Below, one piece after another: positions 10,114 through 20,995 of a stretch of DNA of 64,000 nt. Source of the DNA: Lineus longissimus (Eukaryota > Nemertea > Pilidiophora > Heteronemertea > Lineidae); the NCBI RefSeq assembly GCF_910592395.1, contig NC_088313.1, positions 9,986,501-10,050,500 of the forward strand, read 5' to 3'. Position 1 is the stretch's first letter; every line of letters starts with the position of its first letter. The position numbers were made by a program, and so were the translations under genes. Below the pieces are notes generated by a model. That model saw nothing but the letters and a program-made list of their open reading frames with translations. It did no database searches and was not told the DNA's origin.

Positions 10114-11717
10114 CACCAGCTGGTAACCTCTCGGAGCGTGGCTTAGTATTCCAACCTTATGTTATGGACAAGATTACTGGTAATCTACCTCAACAAAGAG
10201 TTGTGGTTAGTGGTTGGCCAGAGTTACAAGGCCTGACATTAGCTGACAAGCATTGTGGTACGCCTGGGCCTGTGGACATGCTTATTGGCGCCGATCTTTA
10301 CCCGAATATTTTAATGGCTGAAATGTTGAAAAGTCCTGATGGTAATCTTGTGGCGCAAAAGACTGTGTTTGGATGGAAAGTGACTGGCAAGGTGGGGAGG
10401 GCTTGTAGTACGCCTCGGCAGAATATATGTCCCTTGGTCACATCTGAATCGAACACTGATGATCTCTTGAGAAAGTTCTGGAAAGTTGAAACCATTGAAC
10501 CGCGAAACGCGCAATCATTAGAGGAAAAGAAGTGCGAGGAGCATTTTGTAGAGATTTGTAAGCGTAATGATGATGGCAGATATGTTGTAGCACTCCCTTT
10601 CAAAGATGGACCTGAACTTGGACATAGTCATGAAAGGGCAGTATCGCGGCTGCTGCAGATGGAAAGGAAATTAGCGCGTACTCCGGAAAGACAAAAGCAA
10701 TTCAGGGACGTTGTCAATGAGTATTTTACAATGGGCCATGCAGAAAAAGTATCTGACAATGAATGTGAAAACAAAGCGTACTTCTTGCCTCACGATTATG
10801 TAATCAAAGACTCTAGCACCACAACAAAATTACGGGTTGTGTTTGATGCATCTGCAAAACCATCAACTGGTGTCTCACTGAATGACCGCTTGATGGTTGG
10901 GCCGAAAGTACAAGATGACCTATTTGATCTGTTAGTGAGATTCAGGAAACACCCAGTGGCGCTTTCAGCAGATGTTGCCAAGATGTACAGGCAATTTCGG
11001 TTAGCAGATTCTGATAAAGACTATTATCGTGTTGTGTGGCGAGACAACCGTACAGATGAAATCGGTGACTATCGAATGACTGTTGTGACTTTCGGAGTTG
11101 CATCGTCTCCACACCAAGCACAGCGTGTGCTAAAGCAATTGGCGCACAATGAAAAGGACAATTACCCTCTTGCAGCACCTGTGCTTGAGAATGATCTCTA
11201 TATGGATGATGTGGTTTCTGGGGCAGAGGATACAGCTAGTGCCATCTGTTTGAAATGTCAACTTGATGGTATTACTGAGTGTGCTTACCTTGAGCTTAGA
11301 AAATGGATCTGCAATGACCCTGCTGTGATTCAGTCTTTACAGAAATCTAATGATGGTGTCTTGGATATGGACCTACATACACTGGACAATCCAATGAGAA
11401 AAACACTTGGAGTTGTATGGGGCTCTTCATCTGATTCATTTCTGTACAGAGTAGATTTCGGTGCTAGTGAAGACCAGAACCCTGATAATGTGACAAAGCG
11501 CAAGTTACTGTCAGAGACATGTAAGGTGTTTGATCCACTGGGATTATTGGCACCTACAGTGATGTGCGCGAAAGCAATGTTTCAGAAACTGTGGTTACTA
11601 GGCCTCAACTGGGATGATGTATTGCCAGACACTGAGCTGCGCGCATGGTTACTTTGGAAATCGAACATGAAAATGTTGGACACTTTGAAAGTGGATCGAT
11701 GCATTGACTGTGCCTAA
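10053..11717 (+). CDS. pol: inner BEL element: reverse transcriptase
   Basis: RNA-directed DNA polymerase part of pol. Visible marks, in order: LRVVFDASAKP (fingers), SADVAKMYRQF (motif A, catalytic aspartate), TVVTFGVASSPHQAQ (motif B), and DLYMDDVVSG (motif C, with the YMDD box intact). After the palm it has CKVFDPLGLLAPTVMCAK, typical of the BEL/Pao thumb and connection. The frame fails near 11704-11717 and RNase H continues in another frame. All polymerase catalytic residues I can see are kept, so this portion looks recently functional. Confidence 0.88.
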   Translation: MRGIGGCTEGAVSDIVECELTPAGNLSERGLVFQPYVMDKITGNLPQQRVVVSGWPELQGLTLADKHCGTPGPVDMLIGADLYPNILMAEMLKSPDGNLVAQKTVFGWKVTGKVGRACSTPRQNICPLVTSESNTDDLLRKFWKVETIEPRNAQSLEEKKCEEHFVEICKRNDDGRYVVALPFKDGPELGHSHERAVSRLLQMERKLARTPERQKQFRDVVNEYFTMGHAEKVSDNECENKAYFLPHDYVIKDSSTTTKLRVVFDASAKPSTGVSLNDRLMVGPKVQDDLFDLLVRFRKHPVALSADVAKMYRQFRLADSDKDYYRVVWRDNRTDEIGDYRMTVVTFGVASSPHQAQRVLKQLAHNEKDNYPLAAPVLENDLYMDDVVSGAEDTASAICLKCQLDGITECAYLELRKWICNDPAVIQSLQKSNDGVLDMDLHTLDNPMRKTLGVVWGSSSDSFLYRVDFGASEDQNPDNVTKRKLLSETCKVFDPLGLLAPTVMCAKAMFQKLWLLGLNWDDVLPDTELRAWLLWKSNMKMLDTLKVDRCIDCA

Positions 11718-12537
11718 GACTGGTATCAAGGTTGTGGAATATCAGTTGCATGGATTCGGCGATGCCTCCGAAAAAGGCTATGCGGGCGTCGTGTACTTGC
11801 GTACTCTTCAGATGGATGGTACTGTCTTAGTGACTCTAGTCTGTTCGAAAACGAAAGTAGCGCCAACGAAACAGATCTCGTTGCCGAGGTTGGAGCTATG
11901 TGCAGCATTGCTCATAGCTAGATTATTGCATAGGGTACAGACGGCGTTGAAATTGGCTCATGTGACACTTCATGCGTGGTCGGACTCGACTGTGACTTTA
12001 GATTGAATCCACGGGAATCCTACCAGATGGAAAACGTTCGTTGCCAATAGAGTAAGCGAAATTCAGAGTTTGATGAACCCGTCGCAATGGAGGTTCTGTC
12101 CTGGCTATGGGAACCCAAGCGATTGCGCGTCACGTGGTATACTCGCGTCTGAACTAGTCACTCACGATCTGTGGTGGCATGGTCCAGCTTGGTTGGCGGA
12201 ATCCTCTGAAAATTGGCCGGAGTTGCATCGTGTCAGTGACAGTGTTGAAACTAAGCGTGAAATGAAATCGACAAGGATTGACACAGCTACGACGCATGTA
12301 CATGTAGTGGAATCAAGCGTGATGGCGAACTTTGACGTGTTGCCGTACTCAGTTCTGTACAAGCTTGTCCGCATTAGCGCGTGCTGCTTACGATGGCTAC
12401 AGGCACGTGATCCTGGGAAACATGTGCTTAAGGGTCCGCTTACGTGTGCTGAATTAGACAGTGCTTTGAAGCTTTGGATTAAGCAGGCACAGAGTGATGA
12501 ATTCAGTGAGGACATCGCGAGGCTGAAAGCTTGTTAA
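11704..12537 (+). pseudogene. inner BEL element: RNase H region
   Basis: Retroelement RNase H. HGFGDASEKGYAGVVYL holds the first catalytic aspartate, LPRLELCAALL the glutamate and AWSDSTVTL the next aspartate. A TGA at 12004-12006 stands where related elements have a tryptophan codon; the same frame then continues (FVANRVSEIQ, NPSDCASRG) to a TAA at 12535-12537. These are point lesions in an otherwise well-kept sequence. Confidence 0.8.
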
Positions 12538-12540
12538 ACT

Positions 12541-13437
12541 ATGGTCTCAAAAAACTTACAGGCATTGTGCCCCTTCTTGAACAGTGAGGATGTTCTCTGC
12601 GTTGGAGGTAGACTTCAGGAAAGTACGCTCAATTTCGCGACACGACATCCGATTATATTACCAGCTAAGCATAAGCTGACAATGTTGATCATTGACGCTG
12701 AACATATTAAGCGCAACTTGCATGCTGGACCGCAGCTGCTGCTAGCTTCCTTGCGCCAAAGATACTGGATAATAGGTGCGCGAAACTTGGTGCGTAACTT
12801 TGTGCGTCAGTGCGTAGTATGTTGCAGACAACGCGGGAACGCAATTCATCAGAAAATGGGACCTCTTTCCGCTAAAAGACTGACGCCTGCGAGGGTATTC
12901 TCTGTGTGCGGTGTTGACTACGCTGGCCCCCTCTTGCTTAGGATTGGCAGAGGCCGAGGGTGCAGAACTGAGAAAACATGGATTGCATTGTTTATATGCT
13001 TAGCGGTGAAAGCAGTGCATCTTGAACTAGTCTGTGGCCTCACTACAGAAGCGTTTCTGGCGGCCTTCCGTAGGTTCATTTCCCGCCGCGGGAAACCTGT
13101 GATAGTGTTTAGTGACAATGGCAGCAATTTTCGCGGTGGATACCGAGAAATGCGCGGCTTGAAGAAACTGTATGACTCTAGATCGCACAACGAGACTGAG
13201 CACAGATCCATCAAATCTCCAGGTCCTCACTCGGGACATTTCCTCATCTCTGCTGAGCTTAATGCCTTGCCGGAACCAGATCTCACTGATGTGCCAGTTA
13301 ATAGACTAAGTAGGTGGCAGCACTTGCAGTTGTTGCATCAACATTTCTGGAATAGGTGGTCTCTAGAATATTTGAACACTTTGCAGCAACGGAATAAATG
13401 GCCGCGGCCTCAGAAAACTTGTCTGTTTGAGATATAG
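12541..13437 (+). pseudogene. inner BEL element: integrase with its catalytic glutamate region deleted
   Basis: Integrase of the DDE type. The zinc-binding region is visible (HIKRNLHAGPQL...CVVC), followed by GVDYAGPLLLR with the first aspartate and FSDNGSNFRGG with the second. The segment that should carry the catalytic glutamate (the PHFGG.WE-type block) is missing: the protein runs from a HNETEHRS segment directly to HSGHFLISAELNALPEPDL, which normally lies about 80 residues further on. A frameshift near 13425 ends the frame. It cannot integrate DNA. Confidence 0.85.
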
Positions 13438-13616
13438 TCACATTGCGTGAGCCGAGCATGCCACCTATGAAATGGCTTATGGGTAGAATTGTCCAGGCTC
13501 ATCCTGGCAAGGACGGACTTGTGCGTGTGGTTACCTTGAAAACTGCTAGTGGGCTACTTAAGCGCCCTGTGGTGAAGTTGGCGCTGCTGTTGCCAGCTGA
13601 GAATTATATGATGTGA
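13438..13616 (+). pseudogene. inner BEL element: integrase C-terminal domain
   Basis: In the frame after the break near 13425 the sequence encodes WLMGRIVQAHPGKDGLVR and then a basic tail ending at the TGA at 13614-13616. This is the chromo-like C-terminal end of BEL pol. Confidence 0.75.
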
Positions 13617-13643
13617 TATTGAATGTAACTGATCTAGTCATTC

Positions 13644-13656
13644 AAGGCTGGGGGCA
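13644..13656 (+). promoter_or_regulatory. polypurine tract of the inner element
   Basis: AAGGCTGGGGGCA directly precedes the TG of the 3' LTR. It is purine-rich with a G run, in the standard position. Confidence 0.65.
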
Positions 13657-13975
13657 TGTTCGCGCCTAAATTGTGAATTGACTGACTCTAGTTAGAAAAG
13701 TAGTTAAGCTTATAGTGAATGGTTAGTGAATTGTTACCTTGATTCTTAATGTGTATAGGAATGAAACTGAATTATTTTGCTGGACTTGGGTGTAACCCGT
13801 TTGTGTATATGTTAGTTAATTGGGTTTAGAATTTGTTAGTCTAGTTCCAGCTGTGCCACAGTGTAGAACGTTTTTTTGTGCAGTTGCAATACATATGATT
13901 TTATCTTGAAGAATATACAGTCCTCTTATGTGAACCATCGTTAGTTATCAACTATTTCGAAAACGAGCCCATTCA
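13657..13975 (+). repeat. inner BEL/Pao element, 3' LTR
   Basis: 319 bp, same length as the 5' LTR and about 99 percent identical by eye. It is followed by the second TTCCT target duplication at 13976-13980. Confidence 0.95.
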
Positions 13976-14008
13976 TTCCTCCCGACGTCTTTACATTCAC
14001 TGAGCGAA

Positions 14009-16540
14009 CTAAACCATCCATTCCTGGAAAAACATCTGTAATTCTTCCCAGCAACCAATCTTGTCTATTTTGACATCATCCAAAAGAACCACATCTCCAA
14101 CTCTAAGGTTAGGTTGTGCTTTGACCCATTTCAGTAAAGCGTTCAGCTCCAGCATGTACTCGTTGGTCCATCTATTCCAGAACATCTTGGAAAGTCGTTG
14201 TTGGTAAACCCAGCGTTTTCCTAACGGGTTTGTCTTCGTGTCTAGGTCCAGATCAGGTAAGATCTGTGGTACTCGTCCAATTGTTAGATGTCCTGGTGTT
14301 AAAGCCGCGAGATCCTCCTTGTCACTCGATACCACCATTAGTGGCCGAGAGTTGATCTGGGCTTCTACTTCTGTTAATGTTGTCTCCATTTCCACAAAAG
14401 AAAATCTTGACTTGCCTAGAATTCTTTTCAGTGTGGTTTTCACACTTCGAACCATTCTCTCATAGAATCCTCCATGCCATGGAGCTCGTTCTGTTATAAA
14501 ACACCAAGTTATTCCTATTCGACCAAGTTGATCTCGGAGATTCCTTACTGTTTTAAAGATTCTCAATAAGATACTGGATGCTTTTTTAAAGGTCTTGGCA
14601 TTGTCAGAATAAATCTTATGACACTGCCCTCGTCTGCTCATCATTCTCCTCAATGCCATTAGGAAGTGTTCTGTCGTCAAATCCTCGACTAGCTCTAGAT
14701 GAACCGCTCTTGTTACCATGCAGGTAAACAAACAGATGTGAGCTTTCTTGTTAAATCCACCACTGATCTTTACATACAGAGGGCCAGCGAAATCAACTCC
14801 AGTATTTGTAAATCCAGGAATCACAGAAGTCCGATCGGTGGGCAATGGTGCAATATTCTGTGCTAGCTTGATTGGTTCCCTGCATACCTGACAATGGTTT
14901 ATGATTCTCCTGACCTCCTGTCGTCCATGCACCAACCAATATCTACTCCTCATACTGGCTAGGGTCTGCGCTGCGCCTATGTGAAGATTCGTAGTATGAT
15001 AGTGCATAACAAGCTTGTCAATAAAATGGTTATGAGTTGGCAGAATGATGGGGTTTCTCGTTTCCTCTGGGAGTTTACTGTATTGCAGGCGTCCTCCTAC
15101 TCTGAGAACTTCCTTCTCGTCATCCCAATATGGATCCAACTTTCCTAACTTGCTGTTTTTCTGAAAATTCTCACCCCTTTTTAAACTCTCTATTTCTTCT
15201 CTGAAATTCTTCCGTTGAGCCCATTGGATCCATTTCAACACTTCTTCCTCTCGGTCTGTGACAGTAACACCAATACTCCCCTCATCTATGCTCCCCTCGT
15301 CTAAACCTGTCTTCTTCTCTCTATGATGTTTCAGCCAGCTTCTCACTAGTGTCATCACCCTGATGAACTTCTGAAGAGATGAAAACCTTTTCACCAAGTT
15401 CTCTTGCTGATCGGGTTCATCGGGATCTGATTCAGTGACGCTGAAGACACCGACTTTGTGTTTAGACTTCTTCTCCGCTTCTTCTATTCTCGCTGAATCC
15501 ACAACGGCTTGACTTGGCCACTCTTCATCACTTCTCAGAAATACTGGTCCATCCCACCACAATGTTGATTCTACCAAGGCACTCGCTGATATTCCTCTTG
15601 AAAAAAGATCCGCTGGATTTTGCTTCCCAGGGACATATTTCCAACTGTTAGGATTTACTAGTTCTTGGATTTCTGAGACGCGGTTGGCTACAAAAGTCTG
15701 CCAGGTGTAAGCTGGCTGACGTATCCAATGTAGTACCACTTGTGAATCTGTCCAACATACCTTGTAATATATCTTCAGCTTCAGCTCCTTTTCAACATAG
15801 TTGATCAATCGTGCATTTATGAGGGCAGCCATCAACTCTAGTTCTGGGATAGTTCGCCTTTTCCCGACAAGTACAACTCTTGTTTTGGCACATAGTAATG
15901 CTGTGTGAACTCTGTCTGATCCTGCATCCGCTACACTCAAATAAACGACTACACCATATGCTGCCTCACTAGCATCTCCAAATCCATGAAGAGTATAAGT
16001 TGGTGTTGTGAAATCGTCAGGAATCAAACATCTCGCTACCTTGATCTCACCAAGGTCAGGAGTTTCATTCTTCCATCTCAACCACTGTTGCTCTAGATCC
16101 TCTGGTACAGGCTCATCCCAGTCTAGGCCGGTCAACCATGACCTCTGGAAAATCTGCTTGGCAATGACTGTAAAGGGTGAAACCATTCCTAAGGGATCGT
16201 AAACTCGGTGTAGTTGTTTCAAGATGGTGCGCTTCGTTTCACATCCAATGTCGTCCATCTTATCACAGAAGGAGAACATCAGAACGTCATCCCTTGGCTC
16301 ATATCGCACTCCTAACGTCTTGGTTGCATACTCAGTACCAATTACAGTCTTAGTGTATTGTGCTGCTAAATCTCTCTCTTCCAACAATGACAATGCCTCA
16401 TGTTTGTTGGAAAGAAACTTTCTCAGTGGCCAACCTCCTGATCCCAGAACCGTCTTGAGATCCAACGCTAGTACTGAAGCCTCCCCACGGTACTATCACC
16501 AGTCAAAACGTCGTCGACAAATATATTTTCCGTTATTTCT
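14009..16540 (-). pseudogene. pol: outer BEL element: RT end, RNase H and integrase
   Basis: Long pol segment on the minus strand. Near 16510, just outside the main frame, is NIFVDDVLTG, the reverse transcriptase motif C in its FVDD form. The 818-codon frame (14009-16465) then holds RVYDPLGMVSPFTV, RNase H blocks HGFGDASEAAYGVVV, IPELELMAALI and CWTDSQVVLHWI, an H-H-C-C zinc site (HYHTTNLHIGA...CQVC), and integrase residues in GVDFAGPLY, YSDNAKTFKK and WHGGFYERMVR, so D, D and E are all present. A single-base frame change near 14066 misreads the last part and gives a stop at 14009; the correct tail lies in the next frame and is then cut by the nested element. Confidence 0.88.
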
Positions 16541-16541
16541 G

Positions 16542-17372
16542 TTACAGCCTTCGGAAAAATATCTCGTTGAGTCTCCACATGATCAAGAACTGTCTTAATA
16601 CTGGAAAAGGGGATGGAATTAAACCAAACGTCACAGTTGTCAGACGATAGATATCAGGCTCCTTATCAGTATCCAGATCTCGCCAAAGGAATCGCTGCAT
16701 ATCTCTATGAACCTCTCTCATCTTAACGTTCAAAAACATTTTCTCTATGTCGGCTACGATTGCAATCTTATGTCTTCTAAACCTCATCAGTACTCCAGGT
16801 AGATCAGGCTGGAGTGCTGGTCCTGGCAGTAGCGTGTCATTCAGTGAATGACCCTCATGACCTCCCATTGATCCGTTGAAGACAACTCGGACTTTGGTTG
16901 TTTCTCTGTCCATCTTGACCACGGGATGATGGGGCTAGTACCAAACTTGTCAATTCACTGGCTCCTGCTTCTCGGTGACCATCTCTGCTCGACCATTTAC
17001 CAATAAATCTTGAGTTTGTGATGTGTAATGCTCTGCCAATACTGGGTCCCTCTTAAGTCTTTTCTCCAGTCCTATCAATCTATTGACAGCAAGTGACTTG
17101 TTGCTCTTCATGTTTTGCTCAACAAAGTCTGGATGACGTAACAAGCCTGTCTCATAACGATCATCTACTCTGCGTGTTTTCTCAGCATGCTGTTGTAGCG
17201 CATACTTCTCAAGATCTGTTTGATCTTTGCTCTCATTTGACAGTATGACAATATGTTCTGTCTCCCAATGTTTAACCGCCATCTCTGTTTCATCCTTGAT
17301 GTGGAAGGAAACACGATTCACACCGGAAGCATTCTCATGTTCAGACTTTGTTGCTGGTATCGCTCCGCACAA
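16542..17372 (-). pseudogene. outer BEL element: reverse transcriptase N-terminal part
   Basis: Two stretches on the minus strand. 16950-17372 is the connector between protease and RT (AVNRLIGLEKRLKRDP, typical of BEL). 16542-16922 has KVRVVFNGSMGG, IVADIEKMFLNV (motif A) and TVTFGLIPSPF (motif B). They are in different frames, and another break separates them from the FVDD box near 16510. Confidence 0.82.
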
Positions 17373-17375
17373 AAG

Positions 17376-17815
17376 TCATCCCACGTGACTCTTTTGAGCC
17401 ACTGGAGTGTCTCTCGGTCCTATGATTCTCTTGTCCAGTAAGATGTTCAGGCTGTCTTCTATCTCCAACATGACATCGACTGTGCAGGTACCATGTGGAT
17501 AAGTGTCTGCCAACTGCAGACCTTTCAAATGTGGCAAACTTGAAATGTTAACATCAACCTTCCCTAGGTCTCCACTCGGTTTCTCCATTACGTAAGCCAT
17601 TATCTCGAAGACTTCTCCTTTCCAATTCGGAACGACTGATGACAAGTGAAATTTAACTCGCTCGGTCTTGAGGTTCATGACACCACCCCCTGCAAGGGTG
17701 AACTCTGCATCCACTTTAGGACCACTCAATCCTAATGTCCTAGCCATTTTCTTACCAATGAAACTGACACCACTCCCACTGTCAAAGAGAACCCTGCCTT
17801 GTGTTACTGTTCATT
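17376..17815 (-). pseudogene. outer BEL element: aspartic protease and linker
   Basis: The minus strand near 17780 encodes FDSGSGVSFIG, with the DSG catalytic triplet of a retroelement aspartic protease, continuing into GKKMARTLGLSG and a following domain ending in RIIGPRDTPVAQKS. A frame break at about 17375 separates it from the RT connector. Confidence 0.78.
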
Positions 17816-18066
17816 TTGATTCCAGCTTAAAGGAACCCTCCGCTCATCAGAGCATAGACCAAACTTCCCTAATTAGTTGTAATATTGATTAAACTTTGTA
17901 CACACAAAATTTCAACCCAATACCTCCCCTAATTACGATGTTATTGTTATTAATTGCTATACCGCGATACAGTTCTCCGGCCGCCGACATATTGTTTGGT
18001 CACGTGCTCAGAGATGAAGCCGTGACGTCACTTGTGCTGGACGAAATATAAACAACATGACTGCAT

Positions 18067-19510
18067 TCAAATTTTACTTTGGCCTTCATTTGACTTCACG
18101 AGTCCTGTTGACGAAGCAATTTTCTCATCCCTTTTCTCGGATGTGCTCTTTGACAGCGTCTCCTCTGGTTTCCGTATATGAAGCAAAGTATGGTGATTTT
18201 TGCCACACTCCCTACAATGTGAAGCCTTACAATTTTGGACAAAATGTGTCAAACTCAAAGAGTTAAAACAGGCTCTGGACCGTTTTACTCGTTCACATCT
18301 GTCCTGTACTGACATCACTTTCACTTTGGTACATAGATGATGGATGACTGTCATCACAGAACACACATCTTGACCCGGATGATGAAGATCGATCTCCACG
18401 TCCCGCTTCCTTCTTTGTGACATTAAGGGCATGGCTGGTTGCTCTTGGCTTCTCGCTATGGCTGTGTACCTTGTCCTTCATCTCTTTCTTGGGTTAGGAC
18501 GCTGGTAATGGCTCGGCTCTCCTGGCAACCTGTAAGGCATCTTGCAACTTCTCTAACAATACTTCTCCTCCTTGATGCGCTCACCATCCCACCTTTTGAC
18601 GAGACTCTTGGGTAACTTCGGCCTGACCAGAGCAGAAAGTATCAAGCTGCACTCAACTACATTCTCGTCTTCTTTCGTCCTTTTCTGTATGTAGTTCCAA
18701 TTCGCAACAAGCTTATTGTAAAACGGATCTAACTCCTTTACTGTTGTTGAGGTAATCACAGGAGCATTAGCTATCTCGTTGACCGCGTTTTCCAATCGGG
18801 AAAGTACATCTCCATATCTATTTTCCAAAAAACTCAATGATCTCATCATAACTAGGGTCTTTCAATGAAGCAACTAACTTTGCTACATCCCCATCAAGGA
18901 CTGAAATGACTAGATGTGCTTTCTCCACATCTGAGTAACCAGGTTTGCCGACCTCCGATTCTACCAGCTCCTTCCATTGATCAAACAACTCGCAATCACC
19001 TTTACATTTGGGTATCTGTATCACACGTTTCTTATGTGTGAGGGTACCAATGATCTTACCTAACTGATCCTCCGTTATACCAGTATTCATTAAAGCCATA
19101 GCCTTAGCAAAACACTCAGTGAACATTTCAGGGGTAAAACTCTTCTTACTCTCCTTGTCATCTTCCTCATGACTGGGAGGTTTGGACAAATCAATATCCA
19201 GACGCGTATTCTTTGCACTAACTCGCAAATATGATTTGGTGTCATGTGTCTCTCGATCGTCAGTGACGTCTTTCAAGCGCTTCTCATTATCAGGATGATA
19301 ATCTATCTCACTCTTTATTTCAACTAGCTCATTGTAAACATCCTCGAGCTTAGCAAATGCTTTTATTGCTTGTCGGTGCCAAGTTCAATCTCTTCTTCTT
19401 CATCACTCGCTGATTTTAAAGTATCGACATCTGCCTGTAGTTCAGTAACTATAGCTTCACACTTGGTGTACCGCATGCGACAAATACGCCGCTTTTCTGT
19501 CAATTCAGTT
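18067..19510 (-). pseudogene. gag: outer BEL element: Gag (several frameshifts)
   Basis: Gag remains in at least four frames. The N-terminal part (near 19370-19510) is acidic and probably coiled coil. 18818-19276 has KCKGDCELFDQWKELVE, the capsid-like region. 18553-18849 continues in another frame (FLENRYGDVLSRLENAV). 18293-18481 contains the first knuckle CVFCDDSHPS, and 18067-18432 the second (CRECGKNHHTLLH). The order matches the Gag of the inner element. The long 1.5-kb leader upstream is described separately. Confidence 0.8.
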
Positions 19511-19524
19511 ATTTGGGGTTGCCT

Positions 19525-19586
19525 GTACTTTCCGGAAAGTTGGAAAGTTGGAAACCTGGAAAGTTGGAAACCTGGAAACCTGGAAT
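19525..19586. repeat. short GGAAACCT/GGAAAGTT tandem repeat
   Basis: Five to six copies of a 10-11 bp unit alternating ggaaagttg and ggaaacctg, in the leader of the outer retrotransposon. Confidence 0.7.
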
Positions 19587-19596
19587 ATAACTAGGT

Positions 19597-19930
19597 CTTC
19601 CTGCTATGTGGCGCTTGTCATCCACTTGTGTCAGTTAAAGGGATCTTTGGCTGGATGGATGATGTAACAAGGTACTTGCTAGGTGGCGCTTGACATAACA
19701 GGGTACTTCCCGCTAGGTGGCGCTTGTCATCCACCTGTGTCAGTTAAAGGGATCTTTGGCTGGAAGGATGATGTAACGGGCTATTGGCTTGATTGGTACT
19801 TCCTGCTAGGTGACGCTTGGTATCCAGCTTTGTCATTTGATGGGCTCTTTGGCTAGATGGATGATGAAACAGGGTACTTGGCGCTTGACATTTAGCAGTG
19901 TCATTTATTAGGGGATGTTTGGCTGGATTA
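19597..19930. repeat. minisatellite in the leader of the outer element, unit about 75-95 bp
   Basis: Five imperfect copies of a unit with the landmarks ctaggtggcgcttg, tgtcag/tgtcat and tttggctggatgga, starting near 19597, 19673, 19705, 19799 and 19877. One copy is truncated to about 32 bp. It sits between the primer-binding site and gag in element orientation. Confidence 0.75.
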
Positions 19931-20976
19931 ATTTTAAGTTGTCCTCCCATGAAAAGTCCTAATAATTGGACATGTATGGCAAGCCATTTGACGTCATCAA
20001 CACTTGATCGAGCGGTTACCACGTGACAAATGCAGACTGCAGACTATTCTTATTTACTTGACAAAAATGTTTTATATACATTTGTAATTATAATTATGAA
20101 CCCCCTGCTGTAGGTGTCACTGGGCCACCAGCCACGAGCTGTATCATCTGATGGTATGTCCTCTAGAAATTGCTGGCTCATGTTTATTGGACCATGAAGT
20201 TCAGAATGAGATAGCCTGCGGCTAAAGTAAATAAGGTGAGGTTATGGGTCATGAGTAATTATGATGATGTAATTCCCATGGAAGTATAATCCCTTCTAAG
20301 CTCAATTTTCAGAGAGAAAGAATGAAAAAACAAACTCAGAATTGTACACAAATTGGTACAAGTAAACTCTCAATCTTGAGGTGAAATTGTAATCACAAAT
20401 ACTCAAGACACCTAATGTTGAATCACATCTATGTACTCAAAGCTCTGAAACTCAATGGTAGAATTCTAAATCTACTCAGAAACACAGATACGCACTCATG
20501 GATATACATGTAGGTCAAAATGTGTGACCCAAAACATGCCTCAAACTCTAGAAGCTGTGATAAATATTCTCAAAACCTTTCAACTCTGAAATGATACCTC
20601 ATAGCAATGACAAATACAGACAAATGCATGTACCAGTATGCACAAATGAATGCAAACGTGTGTATGAAAGTATTCAACACCAACCTAAGCATGTCAAAAG
20701 CATGCACCGGGTTACATAAATGTACACAACTGTATGTAATTATATACAAAGGTGAAATTCAATTCAATCAATCAACGCACGCAATAATAATCACAATCAC
20801 TTCGATGAAGTAATACCGTATTTAAAATGTCCGATCAAATTGTACGCAACAAACTGGTGTGTACCTCAAATGTCTTCCCAAGAAATCCGACTCACTTCAA
20901 GTTAACCAGTAGTGTTCATGAATGTATCTCAAAATACTCAAACAAAAAAACCACGACAAAAAACCGGCTAGTAAAT
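19931..20976 (-). other. leader of the outer BEL element, no gene seen
   Basis: About 1 kb between the primer-binding site and the leader minisatellite. It is rich in ctcaa and tgaaac words. No coding motif is seen on either strand. Together with the minisatellite it gives an unusually long untranslated leader for a BEL element. Confidence 0.5.
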
Positions 20977-20992
20977 CCGGTCGGAGAGACCA
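20977..20992 (-). promoter_or_regulatory. primer-binding site of the outer element
   Basis: On the minus strand TGGTCTCTCCGACCGG lies 3 bases inside the 5' LTR, identical to the primer-binding site of the inner element. Confidence 0.75.
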
Positions 20993-20995
20993 AAA

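Larger units (their letters stand above)
7892..13975 (+). mobile_element. BEL/Pao LTR retrotransposon (inner, nested, recent)
   Basis: Complete 6,084-bp insertion with two 319-bp LTRs (TGTTCGCGCC...CCCATTCA) and a perfect 5-bp target duplication TTCCT (7887-7891 and 13976-13980). The LTRs differ at three positions that I could see, under 1 percent, so it is much younger than the element it hit. It carries gag, protease, reverse transcriptase, RNase H and integrase on the plus strand, opposite to the outer copy. Several frame breaks and an internal deletion in integrase make it unable to move on its own. Confidence 0.96.
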
